Source: Isoetes taiwanensis (lineage: Eukaryota > Streptophyta > Lycopodiopsida > Isoetales > Isoetaceae). Taken from it: a DNA stretch of 64,000 nucleotides. This document shows positions 46,547 through 58,163 of the stretch, in pieces (the first letter of the stretch is position 1; each line of letters starts with the position of its first letter). The DNA is taken from the NCBI GenBank assembly GCA_021234155.1, contig JAJEKV010000004.1:23409122-23473121 (forward strand). The letters are read 5' to 3'. The position numbers were made by a program, and so were the translations under genes. Below the pieces are notes generated by a model, which saw only the letters and a list, made by a program, of their open reading frames with translations, was not told the DNA's origin and made no database searches.

Positions 46547-47170
46547 ATGAGTTTCAGATAATGGTTTCAGAGACCCATCGAAACGAGATAAACCCATCGA
46601 TTTTCAAATAGCAAATTGATCTAGAGCTTTTGGACATGCTTTAGGCTTTTTGGTTCTGTCTGGATGATTTAGGGCTTTGTCTAGCCATTTTAAAAGGATC
46701 TAATTTGAAGATCCATCAATTACCCTTAAAATTCGATCCTTTTGAAAGAATTAATTTGATCCTTGTTGATCCTTCAAATTAACTAGATCCTTCAAATTAA
46801 CTTGATTTTGGACACCAGAATTACAAATTTGAAGGGTAATTGTTTTGCTGGATTTAATTTGAAGCTTTTGGTTTCTGAGACATATTCATTTGCACGGTTA
46901 AGCCCTGCAATAGGTACCTTCGTAGTTTACATTCATTGCATGCCATCTGTTTGAATGTTTCTGAATGTTTGATTTTGAGAACTGGGCAGAATGGGCGACA
47001 TAAATATATTCAAAAGTTGTCCTTTCACTTCAAACTCGAGGTCTGGATTTTACAACCGAAAAGAAATCTATGAACTCACATTATCATAGCAAATATCAAA
47101 TATCTTAGAAAATATCTAAGCTTTAGTTCCATTTGATATTTTCAGAAGAAAAATAGAACTGCTACAAATC
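46547..47170. other. Non-coding
   Basis: About 620 bp without recognised genes. Short duplications of GAGTTTCAGATAATG and CAAATTAACTTGAT-like words occur. Confidence 0.45.
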
Positions 47171-50150
47171 TCAAATATAAGCATTAACTACTCGAGCATT
47201 AACTACTCGAGCTGCTCGGGATATACGAGAATCACGAATATGCTTGCTCGTTTTACTTAGCATTCGTCTATAACACCCTTCAAAGGCCTGAACTAACGGA
47301 CTCCATTTCTTAGTACAACCCCCGTGTTGAGTGCTGCGCTGATAAATTGTTTTGAATAATTTGTATGATTTCTCTATCCCTTCTGCACTGAACTTTGATA
47401 AGCTGCCTTATTCTTGTATAAACCAGAACAAGTGAACAGATAGTGCTATAAGGTAAACAATGTTTAAAATGTACAATGGCTTTCTTACATAGCATAGTAC
47501 CATGTAGTGAGTAGCTGATGATGTTGGATGAGCTTTGTTAAAAGCATGTATAAAATTGTTGACAGTATTTTGAAATTCCAAGGCTCTATCTCGAGACAAG
47601 TTCTCCTCCATCATCATCTCATATACTTTTTCAAAGCTTGTCCAAATATTTTTCTTCTGCACAGCTGCCATACCTCCTCTTGTAAGATCATGCACGACCA
47701 AAAGACCATTGACCTGGAGTTCTTAATCTCCCTGTATACATGTTATAGATTTTATGTTAGGCTCAATTATCCCTTAGCCCTTAATCCCCTAAAGTTTAAT
47801 ATCCGGGTTACCTATGGTCTCCAAGACTCACAAATTTTGGAACATCTCTCTTAGCAGAGGACCGCTTCTTATACTTCGTTATCTTCGCTTCACCTTTAAA
47901 ATGGCACACTAAAGAATAAGAAGATTCATAGTTTACCATTGTGTAAAATAAAGAATACATTGTGTAAAAAATAAATTGTGTAAATAAGAAGATTCATAGT
48001 ATATAAATAAGAAGATTCATAGTCAATAAATTGTGTATAAAATACATTGTGTAAATAAGAAGATTCATACTTTACCATTGTGTAAATGGAACACTAAAGA
48101 ATAAGAAGATTCATAGTTTAAAATGGCACACTAAAGAATAAGAAGATTTTGTTTACCATTGTGTAATCCTGCAACAGAAAGAACTTGTTCTATATTACGC
48201 AAGCTTGTGTCACGAGCAGCTTGGGGTCTTTTATTCCAGCAGAACAACACGGAAAGGTTATCAGCTTGTCAACAATACGAATGAATGCATGAAGCATGCA
48301 AGGATGGAACCGGCTCAAAGGAATATTGATTATGGCATTTTGTGATGTACGAGTTGGTGCTTGTTCTGTTTGCCGTACGGAAAACCAACCAGAATCCTTC
48401 GTCGAGACCATACAAAAAGGGCAAGGAGCTCTTGCATTGGCACCTTCAGCAAAACCATAAAACACCTACAAAATGCATTTCATAATGAGCAAATTATTTA
48501 CTTGGCATTTAAAATATGTTCGTACTTTTGCTGTTTTAAGATCAGAAGAAAAATGCCAATCAATCTTGAATGTTCCAACACCATCAACTATTAGTGGCTC
48601 TCCTCGAATTCGTTCATTGATGACAGATGGAATTTCTGTTTGTTCGAGCACCCAGCGCAAATTGAAGTAATTTTCAGCTGGAATTTCGAAAGCTGCTAGC
48701 CACCTTTAAAAAAAAATTACATTTCTTAATCAAGGAGCGCATGCAGAGGCAGATACTAATGAGGTACTTGAGGCACTAAAATTTACTGAGTCATCAAAGG
48801 TCAAATTCACTAAAATTTAACTCACCAAAGGTCAAATTCAGATTGTGTAATATTATCTTGAAGAAGTTGGATAGACATCCTCTCTATCTTCTGCCCCTTA
48901 ATGAGATCCATCTCATCCATTTTCAACAACAGACTTATCACACCTGGCTCAAGCTTATAAAAATGGACAATGACCTGTGAAAATGCATAAATGAAATTAA
49001 GAAAGCCTTAGTATCAATTAAGATAATATGTAAAATACCTCAAGTAATTTCTGTAAATTGACAAACAAGTTATTGCTTTTGTTAAGTGTAAGTTTCTTCT
49101 TTGGATAGCTATTTGTGTATGCTTTAAAATCTCCAAGAAGAGCCCGAATTTTCTCAGTGCTCGATGCTCGTGACACACGTACTCGCCAAGGACAAGGAAT
49201 GAATGTTTTGCTCATCAATGGATGGCCTTCTCTTAAGGACTGGAAAAGCAATTCATAAGCTCTTCGGCTCATGCCACCTTCTTCATATGCTTCTTGAACA
49301 TCTTGGCTAGGATGAGCATCTTCTTCTTTTTGCTCAGCTTCTACCGCAGCTACCAGATAACAACATCAGTTTGAGAGAGGAGTCATGCTCTAGCATCAAT
49401 TTCAAGATGTCCCCATTAAAGTAATTATGGAACAATTGAATCATCTGGTCAGGTTTTTGAGCCTCTATCATTGAGGAATCACCAGGATGAAGTATATCTT
49501 GGACCATCTTCATCCTCTTTCTAAATGCTCTATCTCCAGCCACAAGACTATTAATGTCTGACAAGGTCCGTTTTCTTCGCTGCTCTTTAAACCCCTTAAG
49601 CTCATTTTGAAGTGCCTCGATTTCTTCTTGTTTGACTGAAAGCTTGATCTACCATGAAGCCACCTGCCTGTGCATTTCCTCTTGTTGTCTATGCATTTGC
49701 TCTTGTTGCCTATGGATTTCTTGTTGTTGCATGAAGATTTTGTGTTTCTTGTTGTTTGTTATGTATCTCTTGTTGTTGGTTCTGAATATGTTGCCAAAAG
49801 TGGAGCACATATTCAAGAAGCCCCTTAGAACCATCTGAAATGAAGTTTACAATGTTCTCAAATTTTGGTCGTTGATGAGAGAACGGGTCGGGCGGATACA
49901 ATTTTCCCCGGCACTAAATATCCAAGTGTTTGTCACCTCGCAAGCGACTTGTTTCTTCTGCTGTTATATTCTTCAATGGAAGGCGTTCAGGCTCAATTTG
50001 CAAGTGTAACGCCCTCAAATTTGTATTACGAGGCATGGTAGCATCAATTCCTGCAAAACAAATCCCTTTAGAAAAAAAATCATGAAACAGGGCAATCATC
50101 TGCATCGTATGCTTTCTAGCATATGCCTCTAAACCCTCTAAACCCTTCAT
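47171..50150 (-). pseudogene. Multi-exon transposase-like gene, partly decayed
   Basis: I read at least seven coding blocks with good splice borders: about 49936-50150, 49039-49630, 48826-48974, 48526-48703, about 48187-48465, 47501-47713 and 47171-47338. The N-terminal part is a Q/H/E-rich coiled coil (EIHRQQEQMHRQQEEMHRQ) with frameshifts near 49710, 49640 and 49350. The core reads PLIVDGVGTFKIDWHFSSD, then GFAEGANARAPCPFC, RFHPCMLHAFIRIVDKLI and NNFIHAFNKAHPTS; the last exon has KKWSPLVQAFEGCYRRM. An acidic segment ending in (S)DLK, then G..AN..xPCPFC, then LHxxxRIVDKL recalls a transposase-like core with an inserted zinc site, but I cannot name the superfamily. The 48-52 kb part is preserved better than the coiled-coil part. 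Alternative: a lineage-specific host gene. Confidence 0.55.
47905..48165. repeat. AT-rich minisatellite inside an intron
   Basis: AATAAGAAGATTCATAGT occurs six times or more with variants, alternating with TTTACCATTGTGTAAA and AATGGCACACTAAAG units. It lies in the inferred intron between blocks 47501-47713 and 48187-48465. Confidence 0.75.
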
Positions 50151-50327
50151 TCCTTTAAACCCTCATTCCTCAGCCTTCATGTGTTTCTGCAAGCATGCAC
50201 ATGTAGATTACAGTCTTAGCCTTGAAGCAACTGACAGAGATTAATTAAAAATATAACAGGGCAGCAGTAATAATCGTGTCTTAAAATCTGATGTAGAAGC
50301 ACTCAAGGCCAAGGTATAATAAGTAAT

Positions 50328-50519
50328 AATCCATGACAGATTTTTTCATGACAGATTTATCATGACAGATTTATCCATGACAGATTTTTTTCATGTGATA
50401 TATGCAGCTTAACGACGTTCAGACGTCGATATCGGCGTCGTTTATCGACATCGAGACATCGTTCAACGACATCTAAACGACGTCTAGACATCGATATAGA
50501 CGTCGATATGAAAAAATAG
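50328..50519. repeat. Subterminal motif cluster, right end of candidate transposon
   Basis: Four CATGACAGATTT units (50330-50390) are followed by a run of AACGAC/GTCGTT and GACGTCGATAT motifs (50409-50507) including CGTTCAACGAC. The block ends GATATGAAAAAATAG. That end reads inversely as CTATTTTTTCATATCGACGT, resembling CTAGTTTTTCATAATTCGTG at 42976, a weak inverted terminal match flanked by TTTT on both sides. Confidence 0.45.
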
Positions 50520-51089
50520 TTTTGCAATGCTTGTTTCATGCTATGCCATACTTCAGCAATTATTCATCATGATTTTTAGATTCATATAATATCCTGCAAG
50601 TGAAATTGCTTGCCATTAAAAGAATGGGAGCATTAAATGCAAAATCGACATGGTCAAGAAATTCAAACCTTGGGCTTTCAGTACCAATTTTACTTGACTT
50701 TTCTCTTCGGTATCTTATGCAATTTATCCATGAAGATAATATGTCGACATGGTAGACTCTTATATATTTTCTCAATTTCGAGTCTGGAGTTGGGTTTTCT
50801 AACATGCATTCTATCTTCTCACAATCCACTCTCAAGAAAGCGGACTTTATTTTCACATGCTACACCGTTGAGAGATGTACAACTGTTATTACAGCTGCAC
50901 AATGACCATCTGTTGTTGCACACATGACCTTGCCATCACAAACATTTTTCATCAAAGCAACACCCACCAAAGGTTTCAAATGTACTCCCATTCGCACTGT
51001 GGAAGTTTATGCACATAATGCCATTGGACTAATATGCCTCGTGAAATTAGATTTCAAACCTACATTTCTGTAAAGAACACATGCGCTAC

Positions 51090-53240
51090 GAGAATCCATC
51101 TATGCTAAAATTTCAACTTGAAAGGGCATTCCATCCAACAGATCGCACATCTCATCTAACCATCCTCCAAGTCTGTGTAGGTCAATCAAGCAATGGTAAT
51201 GCTCTATCATGGGTATAGCATTAAAGTTGCTAAAACAAAACAATGATAGCCTTCCGTAAACAATCCAGCATGATTGCATCATGTTAGGAGAGGGATCAGT
51301 GTGCTATTGTCTGGCTTCAAGCCTGACTCTTTCACTTCTGGTAGGATTTTAAGGGCTTCATTGCCATGACCATATTGGGCATGCGATGGAAGCATTGATG
51401 TCCATGACATCACCTCTTGATTTTTCATCAAATATTTTGTGCGCATCTGCCAACCTTCCACATTTTCCATGCATATTTATAAAAGCATTTCCTACCATAG
51501 AACCAAAATCAGCTCTACTCTAATTATACAAGCAAGTACAAATTTACTTGCAAATAGGGGGGCGACCATATATGGAGTCTGAGATGTGTGGTATTTCTGA
51601 CCACCCCTTATCAGCCAGGTGGTATTTCTGGTCACACGTTATCAGCCATTGTACACTTCGCAGTTTGAAGTCCAGAACCAACTGTTTTGGGGTATTTTTA
51701 GATCGATCTGGCTCTATGTCAGCTCAAATTGCTTCCTCTCTTTATCAAACTAGTGTTAAAGAGGCAGGCAAGGTAATTAGGCTTTTGAAACATATAAAGC
51801 CGCCCACAGAGTTACAAGAACTATCCGACTAAAGATCTCAGCTCCGCCGCGCAGTTTCGCACTTGGTTTTTTGCTAGAAATACCACTTTTTGGCTGGAAA
51901 TACCACTTTTTTGGCCGGATATACCACCATTTTTGGCCGGAAATACCACTTTGGTTGATAACGGATGGCCAAAAATACCGTCTAGCTGATAACGGATGGC
52001 GGAAATACCACACATCCCGGATTCTATATACGGGTGTGCAGAAAAGCCAGCACAAGAATGAAGCATTGAAACTCACGTAATCTCATTCGGAATAACAGAT
52101 TCCCGTCACATATTCTGAAACAATCATTGCAGTACTATTTTGCCGATGTTTGGCATAGGCCAAAATCATAGTATTTCAGACAACTAGAATCTTCTCTTGC
52201 ATTCTTTTCAAGACGTCATGAGCAGCCTGTAAATACACATCTGATGTACATATTAATTAGAGAACCATTCCCAGCCTTGTCTAGAATATCAAATTTACTA
52301 ATAATTTTATGAGAGTGGAATATTTTACCATTTGTAAGGGCTTCATCATTAGTGCATGTACTGATAGAGTCAAGAAGTTGACTTCACTTGGTTTGATGCC
52401 CTCAGATATTATCTTTTCAAATACTTGAATGGCATGCTTGTTGTGCCCATCTTGTATATGTGAGGCAAGCACATTTGGTTGCGGTTTCATACTGAAGAAT
52501 GTGAGTGTAGTGTCTAAGCGCCCACATTTCCCATACATGCTAGTAAGAGCATTTAATTCTACACATGAATTCAAGGCATCACTAGCAACATGAGTTTCCC
52601 ACACGGACATGCCAACAAATTACCACATGTGATAAAAATACTGATATAAGAGACTTCATGTACTAACATAGCTTCTAGGCAGATCTGCTGAAACAACATG
52701 AGATCATTATTGCCATATCCTTAAAGACATGACTGCTGCCTTTAGAGCATTCCATATAGTCAAGTTTCTGACATGTACTCCAGAAAACACCTTACAAGAA
52801 TCCTGTAAATTATCGCATTTGCCATATAGATTAACCAATGACGTCCCAATGCCTGAATCAAGGCTATTCAAGTGTACGATGACAACATGACGAATTATTT
52901 TTTCAACCGCAGGATTAAATGAGCTAGTACAGATCAGAGAATGGTAACAAAGGTGTTCTTGTTTGGTTTCATAAGTAGTTGTTGCATATGATGAAAAATC
53001 TTAAGTAGTTTGCTCCCTTCCTCGTATTGTGAACGCAGTGCAATAATGCTAATTGCACGACACAATGTCACATTCTCTCAAAAACTGCATGTGCATATAA
53101 AGAATCCAACATTTTGCATTAATAATGGCATTTTTTACAGATAAATCTAATTCAAGCCTAGAAGCAAAAGCATGTGCAAGCTTCCCGTCTCCAAATGCGT
53201 TTTAAAATTAGATAACACATTGAGGATTATTACAAAACTC
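51090..53240 (-). pseudogene. PLS-type pentatricopeptide repeat (PPR) gene, decayed
   Basis: On the minus strand, from the 5' end: GDGKLAHAFASRLELDLSVKN (about 53200), SGIGTSLVNLYGKC and KVFSGVHVRNLTIWNAL (about 52860-52750), ALTSMYGKCGRLDTTLTFF and FEKIISEGIKPSEVNFLTL (about 52560-52370), then EVMSWTSMLPSHAQYGHGNEAL and KESGLKPDNSTLIPLL (about 51420-51280), and HYHCLIDLHRLGGWLDEM with LLDGMPFQ (about 51200-51110). These are the P, L and S motifs and the start of an E domain. Plant PPR proteins bind organelle RNA for editing or processing. Stops and frameshifts separate the blocks, and a foldback element (51559-52038) sits in the middle. Confidence 0.82.
51559..52038. mobile_element. Foldback element with composite inverted ends
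   Basis: The left 85 bp (51559-51645, with GATGTGTGGTATTTCTG and TTATCAGCCA twice) pairs with the right 85 bp (51950-52038, with CGGAAATACCACACATC and GATAACGGATGG twice). Each arm is itself a short tandem. The centre has tandem GAAATACCACTTTTTGGCCG units at about 51875-51950. It interrupts the PPR relic, and no open frame encodes a transposase. Confidence 0.7.
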
Positions 53241-54355
53241 AATCTATTTGGTTGAACACCTTGAATACCATCTGTTGCAAAAGCTGGAGAGTTTCCTTCC
53301 CCGTTCCACGCGAGTATGCTCCCATCATAACTATCCTTAACACTGCGTCAACCAACTGCTTAACATATCAAACATGTTGCAACTCTCTACATGCTCATCA
53401 GGGTGTCATCTACACATTACTTGTACCAAGATTATAAACAATCATGCAAGAATCGGCCAACACACCACGCTGTAATGAACAACACATATACTCTAAAGCC
53501 TAATGAAGGTCAGATCATTTGGCTTAATATTGTTGTCTCTTTGTCATTGTCATTTGGCTCAATTGTGCTCGGCATCAAGCATAAACAAGTTCTATTCTAC
53601 TTGGCTATGGAGTTGTAGAAATCTATAATTTTGAAATATAAAATGAGATGTATTGGAAAAATCTTAATATGTTTATGTTTCTCAAAGACTTGTGAGTATT
53701 GAGTTGAATGAATGTAACTTTGAGTTGTGTGGTCAAAGGCTACAACATTGCAAGCCAATTTCCAGAATTTGTGCATAAGAGTGGATGCTTCAAGGGTTTT
53801 TAAGGTCGCATTTGAAATTCGTTCATTCTATCTAATACAATAAGGTTTGCTATAGATGATTTGCAAGGTCTTTTCAATGGCATTGGAATTGGGGCTTTTT
53901 TTGTGAACAGTCTGGAATGGCTTTTTTAGCAGGGTTGCCTAACCCGAACATCCCGATTTCCTGCAATTCTAGCTATGCCACGTGTCGTGCCACGTAAGCT
54001 TAAAAAAAATCATGTCCATCGGATCTTTTATTTTAGGCATCAACGGTTCTGGAAATTCGAAAAATCCAGTAATTTCCTTCCCACTCCTTCGTCTATCGAC
54101 TTCTTTCTCTTGCATAGGCTTCCTTCTCTTCAGTTTTTTCTTTCAATATGGCAGGTCTTGCCAAAGATGGATGCATGCTGCCTGCAGCAGCAATTGTGTA
54201 CACGTCTGTGAAATCTGCATGCCAGGTTGTTGCTGCCCTTCACCGTAAAATTTGGGTGGGGCATTTTCTGCCCCATCCGCCAGTCCCTGTGTGCCACGTG
54301 GCACCGATTCTTTCCAAGAATCAGTGATTCTTGCAGGCCATTTTCCAAGAATCAG
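53241..54355. other. No gene recognised
   Basis: About 1.1 kb without a supported gene. GCCACGTGTCGTGCCACGT near 53977 is a local near-repeat. Confidence 0.4.
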
Positions 54356-54505
54356 TGATTCTTCTTGGTCATCTTGGAAACATTTTTCAGTCATTTCAAT
54401 CAATGAAATATTACACAATTTATTCAATTATTCTTGGTCATCTTGGAGGTATATTTTCAGTGATTTCAATCAATGAAATATTACACAATTCATTCAAAAT
54501 TCCAC
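54303..54505. repeat. Local tandem duplications
   Basis: TCCAAGAATCAGTGATTCTT occurs twice around 54313-54362. A unit of about 70-77 bp (ATTCTTGGTCATCTTGGA.. TCAATCAATGAAATATTACACAAT) is then present at about 54358-54430 and 54431-54500. Confidence 0.75.
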
Positions 54506-54885
54506 ATCCTTTGCATTGAACTCTTAGATACGTTTCGGGATACATTGAAACGGTGAAAATTACATTGAGTCCGAAGTCGTTTCGGATAGCGTAAAACACC
54601 ACATCCAAAATTAGATCCTTGGATGCTGGATCCATGCCAGAAGATTTGGGGGAAGCGAGCCCACCTGGTTCACACGCTGGACTGAAAACAGGGGTTTTGC
54701 CTTCAAAGGACATTTTAGCAAAAACAGAGATGATTTTTTCATAGATAAATTCGGCCTTTGTGTAGCAAAATATGCAAGATACCTGAGTTATCTGGCTTTG
54801 CACAGATACTGGGTCAGGCAAGCATTGCACAGGTACTGGGCCAGGCAGCAAATACCTCGACCCAAACTGCGTTTTGATGCTTCTG

Positions 54886-55200
54886 GCCATCGCCCCTGCT
54901 TCAAAAAGAACTGCCTAAACTCGTCCACGGCAAGAAAGAACTGCCTAAACTCTAAGAAAGAACCTGCCATCGCCCTCGCCGGAAAAGAACTACCTAAACT
55001 CGCCCACGGCAAGAAAGAAGCGCCTAAACTCTAAGAAAGAACACGCCATCGCCTCGCTTCGGGAAAGAACGCCTAAACTCGTCCACGGCAAGAAAGAACT
55101 GCCTAAACTCTAATAAAGAACCTGCCATCGCCCCTGCTTCAAAAAGAACTGCCTAAACTCTAAGAAAGTCGTCCACGGCAAGAAACTCGTCCAAGAAACT
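54886..55200. repeat. 80-bp minisatellite, about four units
   Basis: GCCATCGCC starts a unit at about 54886, 54966, 55045 and 55124. Each unit carries AAAGAACTGCCTAAACT, GTCCACGGCAAGAAAGAA and CTCTAAGAAAGAAC. The period is 79-80 bp with some substitutions. Confidence 0.8.
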
Positions 55201-55471
55201 CCAAGAAGCTCAAAAAATGATAGGAAAGACACAATAAACTAAAGATCCTGCACAAGCTTACAAAATCATAGGCGCTCTACTTGAAAATGGGATCAAAAGA
55301 AAGATCGGGCACAGTCGCCTCAGAAAATGGCAAGAACAAGCGGATCGGAGACGCCTAGAGCCCTTGCGCCATGTCGACGCCATATCCGGAGCTCGGCCGG
55401 CCAGAGAAAGATGGTGCGGTGAAATGGTGATGTGGCACTAAAAATGCCCCCCCAAAATTTCACGTTACACC

Positions 55472-55568
55472 AATGTTTGCGTGTCGCAAATTTCGGCCAG
55501 AAAATTGGCCTCCGCACTGATGCACATCGGCCAATTTTCTAGCCCGGAATTTGCTCCACGCAAACATT
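55472..55568. repeat. Inverted repeat with 39-40-bp arms
   Basis: AATGTTTGCGTG..CAAATTTCGG..AGAAAATTGGCC (55472-55510) pairs with GGCCAATTTTCT..CCGGAATTTG..CACGCAAACATT (55529-55568) across an 18-nt loop with about five mismatches. It could be a small foldback transposon or a hairpin RNA source; neither is proven. Confidence 0.75.
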
Positions 55569-57758
55569 CCTGTATACAGAAGATTGTAGAAGGAGACAGA
55601 ATCTGGGCCAGGCAACTTGGAGGAGAGGTAGGTTATTCCATTGGAAATGTGACTTTGTTTGGCGACGATAGCAGTCTACCGTATAACCTTCCTACCATTT
55701 TCATTTTCTGTTCGTGCAACTATGGAGCCCTTAACGTTTTTTCAACGGGCTGCTTATGGAGGAGGAAAAAACCTCTATGTTTCTCTGCTAGTTGGGAGTA
55801 TCAAATCGGCAAGAATCCAACGGAGCTATTGATCACCCAAATTTATTCGTTTCTTTTAAAGGGAATTTTATGAGGCATATACAATATGTGGAGAGCATAT
55901 GAAATAGGGTTTATGCTAAGCGATTGAAGGCTCCAGCTATGGCCGACCAATTCCATTCACCGCCTCCATTCCATTCTACATGGCAACTGCATTGTTTCGG
56001 ATCTCCTAATTCGTGGTGAAGCATGGCAAAGGACGAAATCCAGTATTTAGTCATAAAGGTTTGTTTTTCTTTTCGAATGCATCTCAACTGAGCATGACAT
56101 CACAAAATATGTAGGATCAAGATAAAGCTTCTTGCAATCGTTTTCTGCAAAAAGCCATATTTTGCATATCTATTGATCAAGTTTATCTGCGAATTTGCAG
56201 CACTTCCATTCATTGTGTTCACATGTACTCCTCTGTCTCTTCTACTTAGTTTGGGGCCTCCTTTCTAACAGTTTGTTTCCTTTCAGAGACTTTAAGTTGT
56301 TGACAAATCCAATTTTTCACATATAGAGCAAGCACATTGAAGCTTGACCATTTGTGTGCAAGAGACACTAAAACTGGACAGAATGATTCAAATACTTTGG
56401 CTCTAATCTTGAACACATACAGTGCAGCATATGATGATTAATATTACTAGAATATTTCCTATATTCCATGGACAAGGTTTATATCGTTGTGTCAAATGTC
56501 GCAGCTTGGATGGTGCGGATGTCACACCTGGACACCTTCCCCTGGGAGTTGGTGTCCAACTGTCTCAACTCAAGTACTCCCAGTATAGTTATGCATACCC
56601 ACTGTTACTAGTTTCTTTGGAGAAATCACTCATTGAATTCCAATTTGCTTGTGTAAACTAATCTGGGTATATTAACATCTGAAAGTGACAAAATTCTCTA
56701 GGCATGTAATAATATCAATGTTCTCATAAATTTCTTATCCTTTAATGCAGACAATTATTACCCTAAATGAATTGTGCAGCAATACATGGGGATTCAGATT
56801 CAAGAAGGTAAGACTTCTTAGAATATTGTATCATTTACAAAGCTTAAAATGATAAATGGACAGCTTATGAAGTTTGGCAAATAGACTACAGAAGGATTCG
56901 AAGCAGTTTGGACAAAGAATTCAACCAGATTCTTTTTTTCTTTAGTGAGTTCGGAATAAATTCTTTATTAATGTGTTTAGTTATACATAACTAAGTGTGT
57001 CTGAAGTTATCATTGAGCTAGGCAGGAGGTAAGGTATCTAGTATTGCATCTTGTTCTTGGCTTGTGATGGTCACTATAGCCCTTTCTATTTCTGTTCATA
57101 AATTAGTTTGTAGAGTTATATGGGCTTTATCATAATCCCAAATAATTCTAATATTGTTGGTGTGGAAGCACAATATTTGCAATATTGCTAGTATCCATGC
57201 TCACCATCATATCAAGAGTGGTTATGTTAAACCCAATACCACACATTCTAGATAAAACTTCTCGGTGAACAACTGTTTGCTCATTTCGTCAACTTGACGA
57301 CTTCAAAAAGGGCATGCATTTCGCAGCGATATCAAGGCATTATGTGTTTGCATTCCTAGGTTCTTCCAAATTAGCTTGGAGGGCTTAGCAACACACATGC
57401 ATAGATGGCTGCTGCAGACATTCAAAATTGCACAACTCCAATTTGCAGCTATATCTTAACATTGGCATTGTTTAAGATAAAAGACAATTTAATCAAATTC
57501 AATTGTGGTATACATAGTTTGCGCCATAAGGTAATTGACTTTTACAAGGCTTTAATGGATGCCTGTAATGTTCAGTGTATATGGGTTATCATATTTCTTC
57601 TAAACACCTCATGAAACAATCCCATGATAATTTTATTGAATTTTATTGCTAGTTTCTTTTTCTTCAACTTGTTTTTCATTTCTTCCCTTCCCTTCCCTTC
57701 CATCCCTCCCAATTCGCAGGTACCCAACCTTTGCCCCAAGCCTGCCTTACCGCTAGTT
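55569..57758. other. No gene recognised
   Basis: About 2.2 kb. A possible exon-like stretch at 56755-56808 (between AATGCAG and GTAAGA) and a frame at 56422-56661 match no recognised family, so no gene is called. Confidence 0.35.
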
Positions 57759-58163
57759 TTTTTTTTTTTTTTTTTTTTTTTTTAATGAATGTTGGACATG
57801 GTAAATTTTTGGAAAGCAGGTTGTTTCCTTTTGCATGACGGCCGATTCATGCATCCGCCCTGATTTCCAAATCTTGGGCTGCACAGTCTGAAGCTTGAGG
57901 CTCCTCAGAGTTCTGATCAAATCTGAGAGCAGATCCGGCCGATCCTCGCAGCACAACGATGTCCTTGTCATCACCTTGTCTTCCTCGTTTGACGAGTCTA
58001 TGTCCACATTTAGTTCGTCCACATCCGTTGGCACCGGCTCTCCTTCTGCTATCTCTGCCGCTTGCCTCTTTAGTTCCTTCACATAATCTATCACCTCTGC
58101 TAGCGGCGATGCCTGCTTGTCAAATTTGGGTTGTTGGGTTATGGCTACATGTGCTGCCCTCAC
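57759..58163 (-). pseudogene. bHLH transcription factor retropseudogene (bHLH30/106/107-like)
   Basis: On the minus strand the frame reads FDKQASPLAEVIDYVKELKRQAAEI (end of the loop and helix 2 of a bHLH domain), PVPTDVDELNVD, SLCCEDRPDLLSDLIRTLRSLKL (start of the ACT-like domain) and NVQHSL-like YHVQHSL. It then passes straight into a run of about 24 A (T at 57759-57782). It resembles the plant bHLH30/32/106/107 group. The basic region and helix 1 are missing, there is no intron, and the coding sequence ends in poly(A) rather than at a stop. This fits a 5'-truncated cDNA copy primed inside an A-rich coding stretch. Confidence 0.75.

Noticed and set aside
50560-50856. 98-codon minus-strand frame as the end of the PPR gene
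   Set aside because: No E, E+ or DYW residues recognisable and not in phase with the last PPR block.
56422-56661. Possible small gene or exon
   Set aside because: No family recognised and no linked exons. Similarity of AGTACTCCCA words to 22401 is too short to matter.
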